A DNA stretch of 6,976 nt from Acidobacteriota bacterium (GTDB taxonomy: Bacteria; Acidobacteriota; Terriglobia; Bryobacterales; Bryobacteraceae), in the NCBI GenBank assembly GCA_016871135.1, contig VFZQ01000284.1:1-6976 (forward strand). Reading direction: 5' to 3'. Shown piece after piece: positions 1 to 6,976 of the stretch (positions are counted from its first letter, which is position 1; each line of letters opens with the position of its first letter). The notes beneath the pieces were generated by a model. It saw nothing but the letters and a program-made list of their open reading frames with translations. It had not been told where the DNA came from and did no database searches. Both the position numbers and the translations under genes were made by a program.

Positions 1-3000
1 CGGTAGGCGGCAACATCGGCGGCAACTCGTGGACGCTGGATGGCTCGCCGAACACGGGCCCGGGACGGCGCACGGCGTATTTGCCGTACACCGATGCCGT
101 CGAAGAGTTCAAGGTCGAGACGACGAATTTCGATGCGTCGATCGGGCAGACGTCCGGATCGGCCATCACCATGATTTCGAAATCGGGAACGAACGCGTTT
201 CATGGGACCGCGACCTGGCAGCACTGGCAACAGCGGTGGCAGGGCACGCCATTCTTCGTGAAGCAGAATTACTTCCGGCGCATCGCCGCGGCCGACCAGG
301 CGGGCAATTCGGCGCTGGCCAACCAGCTTCGTAACACGGATAAGCAGGCCACCGGGCGCTCGAACAACTGGGGCGTATCCGGCGGCGGACCGGTTATCAT
401 TCCGAAACTCTACGACGGCAAGAACCGATTTTTCTGGTTCTTTACCTACAACGGGTTCAAGGACAATAAGACCGAAGACGCGGCGGCATTTAATCGGACC
501 GTGCCTTCGCTGCGCGCGCGAGAGGGCGACTTCAGCGACATGCTCGCGATCGTCAACAACGGACCGCGGTACGCGATTCACGATCCGATCACAATTCGCC
601 GCGACACCGAGCGTCCGAACAACTTCGTGCGTGCTCCGTTCCCCGGCAACATCATTCCGCGCAGCCGCTTTGCGAACCCGTCCTACGACGCCATAACCAA
701 TCTCTATCCGCTGCCAAATGTTGTGATTCCAGCGGGACTGGATCCGGTGAATAACTATCTCGCTTCGCAAACGCCGTACAACTGGAACTACAAGGCTTAC
801 TCGAACCGCGTCGACTACGCCGTATCGGACAAAGTGCGCCTTTTCGGCCGCTGGTCGTTTAACGACTTCGGCCCCGAAGACCGCGGCGATTGGACCTATG
901 AGACCGCTCGCGGGTTAAATCTGAACGGACTTGTCCGCAACAACAAAGGCGGCAACATCGATATGGTCTGGACGCAGACGCCGACGACACTGTGGAATCT
1001 CAACGTCGCGATGAATCAATTCCGCGAAGGAAGCATTCAGCCGAAAGCGCGCGAGTTCAAACCGAGCGATATCGGACTGCCCGCATACATCGATCAAAAG
1101 GCGGGTGATCTCGCGCAACTGCCGCAAATGGCGGTGGCTGGCTACTCGACGATATCGCCCGGCGGGTTGTCAACCTGGACGCGAACGCGCCAGATGACAG
1201 CCAAGCTTGAAGAGACGCTCATCCGAGGCAACCACACGTGGCGCGCCGCGTTCGACAATCGCAACCAGTACCGCACGGGCGGCGGCGGCGGCAATACTTC
1301 GGGCAACTTCTCTTTCAACCAGAACTACATGCGGCGTTATGACGACGGCTTTGCGCCGGCTTCCGATCTCGGTCTCGGCTGGGCCGCGTTCATTCTTGGC
1401 ATTCCTTCCGGCGCGTCGATCGCCACCAACGACACCTACGCCACGCACACACCCTACTACGGCTGGTTCCTGCAGGATTCCTGGCGCGTGAACAAGAAAC
1501 TAACGCTCAACCTCGGCATGCGCATGGAGTACGAAAAGGGCGCGACGGAGCGCTACAACCGCATGATCGGCAACTACGATCCGAACGTCACGCTGCCCAT
1601 CGAGGCTACGGTCAGAGCAGCCTATGCGCGCAACCCGATCGCCGAACTTCCTGCCTCCCAATTCAATATTCGCGGAGGCAACACTTACGTTGGCGCGAAT
1701 GGAGCGCCACGAGAGCTCTACAAGAATGAACTCATGTATCTCCCGCGCATCGGCGTCGCCTATGCTTGGGACAACAAGACTGTCATCCGCGGCGGCTACG
1801 GCATCTTCTTCGACACGATCAACGTGATGAACTTCGGTCCCGACCAGTTCAATTTCTCGCGCTCGACCGGTACGGTGATCTCAAACGATTTCGGCCAGAC
1901 CTGGAATTTCCCGGCCGGCGCAAGCCCCGCCAACGGGCGCAGTCCGCTGCTTGATCCGTTCCCGGTGCGCGCCGATGGCACGCGCTTCGACACACCGACC
2001 GGCAACACGCTCGGAGCGATGGCACGCGTGGGCCGCGGCTTCGGCTTCACCGCGTTCGATCAACCGCACGCCCGGCAGCAGCGCTGGCAGTTCGGCGTGC
2101 AGCGACAGCTCGGCAGCCGCATGGTGTTGAACGCCAACTACTCCGGTTCGTACTCGGACCGCATCTCAATCGGCCGCAACCTCAGCCCGCTGCCGGAGCA
2201 ATACTGGGCGAACGGAACAACGCGCAATGACGGAGTGACGACGTTCCTCAACGCGAATATCGCGAACCCATTCCTGCTTTCGAACTTCAACCGCGCCGAT
2301 TTCAACGCGGCGCAATGGGCCGACATGAGCGCCAACGGATTCTTTACGCGCTCCTTCATTCCGCGTTCGCAGTTGTTGCGCCCGAATTTGCATATGAACG
2401 GGTTAACGAACAACACCGAGTACACGGGCTATACGCGCTCCGATGAACTGCAGATGACGTTCGAGAAGCGGTTCGCGGCGGGTTGGAATATGAATCTCGC
2501 ATACACGCGAATGAATCTGCGCGAGGCCGATTTCTTCATGAACGAGTTCGATGCCGAACGTACCGAACGCGAATCGAACGACGGCCGGCCGCACCGCTTT
2601 ACGGCGACCGGCGTCTACGAAGTGCCGCTTGGCAAAGGCAAGAAGTTCGGAACCAACTTGAACCGGGCAGTCGATCTGGCACTCGGCGGTTGGCAACTCG
2701 CGGCGACTTATGAATGGCAGCCCGGCCCGTTGATCGACTGGGGCAACCTGTTTTACTACGGCAACGATTTGAGCGCCATCAGCAATGTCGAGCGCACTTG
2801 GGACACTTGGTTCAACACAGCGAATTTCGAGCGGACCAACGCGCGCGGACCGGCGGCGTTTCATCGACGCGTATTCCCAACACGCCTTGACGGCATGCGG
2901 CGCGACATGACGAATCAGTGGAATGCGAACGTTTCGAAGAGCATTCGGTTGACGGAGAAAGCAACGATGCAATTGCGGCTCGACGCGCTGAACGTTCAGA

Positions 3001-3119
3001 ACCGCTCGCAAATGAACGCACCGTCGACCGATCCGTTCTCGACAAACTTCGGCCGTATCACCTCGCAGACATCGGCGGTGAACCGGTGGCTACAGGTGCA
3101 GGCGCGGATTCAGTTTTGA
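1..3119 (+). CDS. TonB-dependent receptor, Oar-like, 5'-partial (C-terminal 1038 residues)
   Basis: Outer-membrane, TonB-energised transporter of the large Oar-like type common in acidobacteria. The open frame runs from base 3, the first whole codon, to TGA at 3117-3119, so the start is outside the window. The TTG at base 81 is internal, because plug-domain sequence continues in frame before it. Visible residues 10-23 (WTLDGSPNTGPGRR), 31-40 (DAVEEFKVET) and 51-68 (SGSAITMISKSGTNAFHG) are the conserved end of the plug domain. A beta-barrel of roughly 950 residues follows, with the family's typical FPGNIIPRSRF and NLYPLPN stretch near bases 640-720, GGYGIFFD at 1791-1814, a barrel strand around 2080-2160, and a C-terminus ending in phenylalanine (QVQARIQF) as outer-membrane barrels do. 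The missing N-terminus would be expected to hold a signal peptide and a carboxypeptidase-regulatory-like domain. No frameshift is seen. The substrate cannot be read from the sequence; the neighbouring hydrolase hints at carbohydrate. Confidence 0.93.
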   Translation, partial: VGGNIGGNSWTLDGSPNTGPGRRTAYLPYTDAVEEFKVETTNFDASIGQTSGSAITMISKSGTNAFHGTATWQHWQQRWQGTPFFVKQNYFRRIAAADQAGNSALANQLRNTDKQATGRSNNWGVSGGGPVIIPKLYDGKNRFFWFFTYNGFKDNKTEDAAAFNRTVPSLRAREGDFSDMLAIVNNGPRYAIHDPITIRRDTERPNNFVRAPFPGNIIPRSRFANPSYDAITNLYPLPNVVIPAGLDPVNNYLASQTPYNWNYKAYSNRVDYAVSDKVRLFGRWSFNDFGPEDRGDWTYETARGLNLNGLVRNNKGGNIDMVWTQTPTTLWNLNVAMNQFREGSIQPKAREFKPSDIGLPAYIDQKAGDLAQLPQMAVAGYSTISPGGLSTWTRTRQMTAKLEETLIRGNHTWRAAFDNRNQYRTGGGGGNTSGNFSFNQNYMRRYDDGFAPASDLGLGWAAFILGIPSGASIATNDTYATHTPYYGWFLQDSWRVNKKLTLNLGMRMEYEKGATERYNRMIGNYDPNVTLPIEATVRAAYARNPIAELPASQFNIRGGNTYVGANGAPRELYKNELMYLPRIGVAYAWDNKTVIRGGYGIFFDTINVMNFGPDQFNFSRSTGTVISNDFGQTWNFPAGASPANGRSPLLDPFPVRADGTRFDTPTGNTLGAMARVGRGFGFTAFDQPHARQQRWQFGVQRQLGSRMVLNANYSGSYSDRISIGRNLSPLPEQYWANGTTRNDGVTTFLNANIANPFLLSNFNRADFNAAQWADMSANGFFTRSFIPRSQLLRPNLHMNGLTNNTEYTGYTRSDELQMTFEKRFAAGWNMNLAYTRMNLREADFFMNEFDAERTERESNDGRPHRFTATGVYEVPLGKGKKFGTNLNRAVDLALGGWQLAATYEWQPGPLIDWGNLFYYGNDLSAISNVERTWDTWFNTANFERTNARGPAAFHRRVFPTRLDGMRRDMTNQWNANVSKSIRLTEKATMQLRLDALNVQNRSQMNAPSTDPFSTNFGRITSQTSAVNRWLQVQARIQF
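1278..1292 (+). repeat. (GGC)5 trinucleotide run inside the receptor gene
   Basis: Five perfect GGC codons in a row encode five glycines in a predicted loop of the receptor barrel (RTGGGGGNTSGN). It is in frame, so a change in repeat number would alter loop length without breaking the gene. It is short and may simply reflect a glycine-rich loop in GC-rich DNA. Confidence 0.6.
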
Positions 3120-3134
3120 TGTCAATGCTTCTCT

Positions 3135-3722
3135 CTAACGGCGACGCTTGTCTTCGATTTGAATGTTGTTGGTCACATTGAACACGCCGGAAACACCATT
3201 CGCCTGTAGTTCAGCGATCGTGCGGTCGCCGGCGGTGGGCAGCACGCCTTCCAGCGTGACGTTACCGTTCTTGACGATAATGCGCACCGGGTGATTGCCG
3301 CCGGGCGGGTTGTTAGTGATGCCAGTCAGCGCCTGCAAACGAGACATGAACAGCGGCGTCCCTCGATTGGGATTGAACCGTTGCAGCGCGGGATGGCCGT
3401 AGATGGCGATGTAAGTACGCAGGCGAATGCCATCGTCCATCGGCGAGAGCGGTGTCACTTCAATCTGATTCTCAACCTTCGCGACGCCTTCGACTTTCTT
3501 GGTTACATTCTCGGCGCTCGACTTAAGAATCGGGCGTGAGGCGCTGCCGCGCAGAATCACGGTGTCGCCTTTGAACGAGAACGCAAGCGAGTCGAACACG
3601 CCGTATTCGGGCAACAGCAAGATTTGCCTTTGAATCGCGCCGGCCATGCGCATGATGGCCTGTTCATTGGCGGTCTGGGCGCCCAGAATCACGCTCGCCG
3701 CGAGCATCAAAATGGATTTCAT
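3135..3722 (-). CDS. Exported protein with two BON domains
   Basis: A 195-residue protein with ATG at 3722-3720 and TAG at 3137-3135. Residues 1-16 (MKSILMLAASVILGAQ) look like a Sec signal peptide, so it probably acts in the periplasm or envelope. Two BON-type (OsmY-like) repeats follow. The first, about residues 26-89, has the core strand GDTVILRG followed by a helix and the VEGVAKVENQIEV ending. The second, about 96-190, has NGNVTLEG and the VSGVFNVTNNIQIE ending; a proline/glycine/asparagine-rich insertion (about 115-145) precedes its core strand. The tail is basic (DKRRR). BON domains are generally thought to bind phospholipid or stabilise envelope components; no enzymatic residues are expected or seen. 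It lies 11 bases after the hydrolase gene on the same strand, with its ribosome site overlapping that gene's stop codon, so the two are very likely one operon. The exact partner or ligand is unknown. Confidence 0.87.
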   Translation of the reverse strand: MKSILMLAASVILGAQTANEQAIMRMAGAIQRQILLLPEYGVFDSLAFSFKGDTVILRGSASRPILKSSAENVTKKVEGVAKVENQIEVTPLSPMDDGIRLRTYIAIYGHPALQRFNPNRGTPLFMSRLQALTGITNNPPGGNHPVRIIVKNGNVTLEGVLPTAGDRTIAELQANGVSGVFNVTNNIQIEDKRRR

Positions 3723-3726
3723 AGAA

Positions 3727-3735
3727 CCCCTTCCT
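3727..3735 (-). promoter_or_regulatory. Strong ribosome binding site of the BON-domain gene, overlapping the upstream stop
   Basis: On the minus strand AGGAAGGGG precedes the ATG at 3722, with TTCT between. The AGGAAGG core is six bases from the start codon, a good Shine-Dalgarno match and spacing. Its first two bases are the last two of the hydrolase stop codon TAG (3736-3734), so ribosomes finishing the hydrolase terminate on this site, as expected for translational coupling. Confidence 0.75.
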
Positions 3736-4987
3736 ATCGTGTAGTGGAAATCAGTAGAGCCATCGCGCCACCGCGCGGGTCTTTTCCCCAGACAGCGGCT
3801 CGATGGAAATAGTCGGTCTCGGACTTTTGTTTCCCCGTGGACTCGCAGACATCAAGCAGCGTGCCATCCGGCTCGCTGCGGGCCAGGATCGCCGCCCACG
3901 CTCTATCCACGGTTCTATCATAACTACGATCGATCCACTTGTTTCGGATTGCGATGTGCATCGACGCGCCGATCATCGCCGTGCACGAGTACTCGGCATA
4001 GGACGCGGGCTTGTCGATGACTTGATGCCACAATCCGTCCTCGTCCTGCAAAGGACGCAGCGCCGCCATCAACTCTCGAAAACTCTTCAGCACGTGGGGA
4101 TCCGGCGAGGAACCCATCGCTTCGAGAGTCAACGCCATGCCGAGCGCCGGAAACGCGTTGCCGCGGCCCCAGGCGGCATCGTCGAGCGGCGAGTGCCGAT
4201 AAATGCCGTCCTTGCGCAGGCAGAGATTCTGCATGAACTTGAGGTGATCAACCGACGCGGCGAAGTACTTCGGCTCGCCGGTCAGCTTCCCGGCCTGAGC
4301 CATGATCGGGCAACCCATGAAAACGCCGTCGCTCATTTCGTTGTTCATGGCTTTGGTTGCGATGGCCATGTCGGCGGCGGCCTTGACACGAGCGAGGTAG
4401 GTCGGGTTCCTGGTCTGCTCGTAGAGCTGCGCGAAGATCAGATGGCCCGAGAAGTGGCTGGAAGACGCCTTCGCCAGCGAATCCTGTGCACCGTTGACGT
4501 AGGGAGCGACAATACGTTCGACGTCGCTTAGCGCTCCGAGCCGAACGCGGCCCATGCAGGCGAAAGCGGGGATGTAGGTGACGGTGGGAAGATCGTGCCC
4601 AAACACTTTGGCCATTTGCTCGGCGAGCTGTTTTGGCTTGCGCTGCATGTTGGCAGCGCGCGCAAGTGCGATTAGAGACGGTTTGACCGCGCCTTTCGGC
4701 GCTTGCCTGGCGACGGGCACTTTGCCCTGCAGCGCTTTCGCTAGGCTGTCATTGCCGCTCGGATCGACGACAAGCGACGGCGCCAGCGCGTGAATCCCCC
4801 GCCACACACGATGCGCGTCGGCGTTGTCGCGATACGCGACACCTTGCGGCGGAAACGTCAGCGCGCCGCGTGCGTCGATCGATCGCGCACCTTTGATCGG
4901 CGGACCGATGTGAAGGATGAGCGGTTTCGGCGCGGCCGGCGAAGAAACCCCGGCAGCGGAAGCGAGCAAGGTTCGTCGTGAGATCAC
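3734..4987 (-). CDS. Tat-exported glycoside hydrolase, family 88/105-like (unsaturated uronyl hydrolase)
   Basis: A 417-residue protein. The start is GTG at 4987-4985: the in-frame TAA at 4999-4997 leaves no other start upstream, and only this start includes the twin-arginine leader SRRTLL (residues 3-8) and its hydrophobic stretch. Export by Tat to the periplasm is inferred. From about residue 150 on, the pattern fits the alpha/alpha six-barrel of families GH88/GH105, which hydrolyse unsaturated glucuronyl or rhamnogalacturonyl oligosaccharides left by polysaccharide lyases. Matching motifs are MSDGVFMGCP (218-227), where Asp220 is in the position of the catalytic acid; WGRGN (273-277); QDEDGLWHQVIDKPASY (314-330); and the C-terminal WGKDPRGGAMALL. 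Residues about 23-110 are not explained by this family. The BON-domain gene follows 11 bases downstream, and a DUF486 gene diverges 28 bases upstream. Exact substrate is unknown; the family call is from motif memory. Confidence 0.85.
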   Translation of the reverse strand: MISRRTLLASAAGVSSPAAPKPLILHIGPPIKGARSIDARGALTFPPQGVAYRDNADAHRVWRGIHALAPSLVVDPSGNDSLAKALQGKVPVARQAPKGAVKPSLIALARAANMQRKPKQLAEQMAKVFGHDLPTVTYIPAFACMGRVRLGALSDVERIVAPYVNGAQDSLAKASSSHFSGHLIFAQLYEQTRNPTYLARVKAAADMAIATKAMNNEMSDGVFMGCPIMAQAGKLTGEPKYFAASVDHLKFMQNLCLRKDGIYRHSPLDDAAWGRGNAFPALGMALTLEAMGSSPDPHVLKSFRELMAALRPLQDEDGLWHQVIDKPASYAEYSCTAMIGASMHIAIRNKWIDRSYDRTVDRAWAAILARSEPDGTLLDVCESTGKQKSETDYFHRAAVWGKDPRGGAMALLISTTR

Positions 4988-5009
4988 TACTGCATCTTAA
5001 CCGCATAAT
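4979..5009 (+). promoter_or_regulatory. Candidate promoter of the DUF486 gene
   Basis: CATAAT at 5004-5009 matches five of six bases of a sigma-70 -10 box. GTGAGA at 4979-4984 is a poor -35 candidate (four of six) with a long 19-base spacer. The -10 box ends six bases before the ATG at 5016, again implying a start of transcription at or near the start codon. The site overlaps the candidate promoter of the opposite operon. Confidence 0.3.
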
Positions 5010-5022
5010 GGGGAAATGGAAA
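4994..5022 (-). promoter_or_regulatory. Candidate promoter of the hydrolase-BON operon
   Basis: On the minus strand TTTCCA (5022-5017) and TAAGAT (4999-4994) each match four of six bases of the sigma-70 -35 and -10 boxes, with an ideal 17-base spacer. Six bases separate the -10 box from the GTG start, so transcription from it would begin at or very near the start codon. The -35 box would lie inside the divergent gene. Weak matches of this kind arise by chance, so this is tentative. Confidence 0.3.
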
Positions 5023-5351
5023 AATGGGCCACCCCGGGACTGTTGCTCGCAAGCAGCGTCTTCATGACCTTCGCCTGGTACGGACACCTGAAGCAGCGCG
5101 ATCGCGGAATCGTCTATGCGGTGCTTGTGAGTTGGGGGATTGCATTTTTCGAATACTGCCTGATGGTTCCGGCCAATCGAATGGGCTATGGGGCCTTCAC
5201 CGGCTTTCAATTGAAGATCATGCAAGAGGTGATTACGTTGAGCGTGTTTATCGTCTTTGCAAGGGTCTGTCTCGGCGAGGCGCTCCGTTGGAACTACGCC
5301 GTCGCGATAGTCTTGATTTTCGCCGCCGTTCTGTTCGCCTTCTGGGAATGA
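5016..5351 (+). CDS. DUF486 (DMT-like) small integral membrane protein
   Basis: A 111-residue inner-membrane protein of the DUF486 family, which is grouped with small drug/metabolite-transporter-like proteins; its transported substrate, if any, is unknown. Four hydrophobic helices are visible at about residues 7-24, 31-51, 69-86 and 92-110. Family hallmarks are clear: FMTFAWYGHLK (16-26), SWGIAFFEYCLMVPANRMGYG (39-59, abridged here by its key residues E46, P52, N54, R55), QLKIMQEVITL (65-75) and the RWNYAVA motif (91-97). The length is the family norm. ATG 5016 is the first possible start after the in-frame TAA at 4998-5000, and puts helix 1 where the family has it. The ribosome site is poor: a GGGG run sits only two bases from the ATG. 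The gene is divergent from the hydrolase operon and is followed by a 48-base gap. No functional link to its neighbours is evident. Confidence 0.9.
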   Translation: MEKWATPGLLLASSVFMTFAWYGHLKQRDRGIVYAVLVSWGIAFFEYCLMVPANRMGYGAFTGFQLKIMQEVITLSVFIVFARVCLGEALRWNYAVAIVLIFAAVLFAFWE

Positions 5352-5356
5352 GGCGC

Positions 5357-5375
5357 GAGCCCCAAAACGGGGATC
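5357..5375. repeat. Short imperfect inverted repeat upstream of the PSCyt gene
   Basis: GAGCCCC and GGGGATC flank a five-base AAAAC loop, pairing six of seven positions with one G/A mismatch. It lies just after the DUF486 stop and occupies the place where the -35 box of the next gene would be. It could be a protein-binding operator or a weak hairpin. It has no following T-run, so it does not look like an intrinsic terminator. Confidence 0.3.
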
Positions 5376-5384
5376 AAAGTGCCA

Positions 5385-5390
5385 TATAAT
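5385..5390 (+). promoter_or_regulatory. Candidate -10 box (TATAAT) of the PSCyt gene
   Basis: A perfect TATAAT lies nine bases before the ATG at 5400, in a 48-base gap that otherwise has no good promoter element. No TTGACA-like -35 is found 15-19 bases upstream, so activation by a regulator or chance are both possible. Transcription starting about seven bases downstream would give an almost leaderless message. Confidence 0.45.
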
Positions 5391-5399
5391 ACGGGCACG

Positions 5400-6976
<1,577 letters not shown>

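Noticed and set aside
81..83. TTG as the start codon of the receptor gene
   Set aside because: The same frame upstream (bases 3-80) encodes conserved plug-domain sequence (WTLDGSPNTGPGRR), so the real start is outside the window.
2403..3011. Minus-strand open frame of 202 codons
   Set aside because: It is antisense to the conserved C-terminal barrel of the receptor and has no recognisable features.
3803..4531. Plus-strand open frame of 242 codons
   Set aside because: It is antisense to the hydrolase, which has a Tat leader and family motifs; the plus-strand product is arginine-rich with no domain.
5360..5372. CCCC-AAAAC-GGGG hairpin as a terminator of the DUF486 gene
   Set aside because: The stem is only four clean pairs and is followed by ATCAAAG, not a T-run.

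Overview
The window is dense, GC-rich bacterial chromosome with five protein genes and no RNA genes, insertion sequences, CRISPR arrays or phage genes that I can see. The gene types together suggest an acidobacterium of the Solibacter/Bryobacter kind. They are a very long Oar-like TonB-dependent receptor, a Tat-exported family 88/105-like glycoside hydrolase, a small exported BON-domain protein, and a Planctomycete-type cytochrome c (PSCyt1/PSCyt2, DUF1549) protein. This assignment is inference from family distribution; planctomycetes and verrucomicrobia share some of these families. || Layout: bases 1-3119 (+) hold the 3' part of the TonB-dependent receptor, whose start lies upstream of the window. 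Facing it across a 15-base gap is a two-gene minus-strand operon: the glycoside hydrolase (4987 to 3734), then the BON-domain protein (3722 to 3135). Only 28 bases before the hydrolase start, a divergent plus-strand gene begins for a four-helix DUF486 membrane protein (5016-5351). After 48 bases that contain a perfect TATAAT, a large PSCyt1-PSCyt2 gene starts at 5400 and runs off the right edge. No gene-free stretch exceeds 50 bases. || How the genes may work together: the receptor could import an oligosaccharide or other large ligand across the outer membrane, and the exported hydrolase could trim unsaturated uronic-acid oligosaccharides such as pectin or rhamnogalacturonan fragments. The BON protein may stabilise something in the envelope. 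The PSCyt protein is an exported haem-binding protein of unknown function, often found near polymer-degradation genes. These links rest on proximity and family knowledge, not on a direct sequence signal. || I found no clear previously undescribed system. The points most worth a second look are the very compact divergent promoter region, possible leaderless starts, the unexplained N-terminal segment of the hydrolase, and its coupling to a BON-domain gene.
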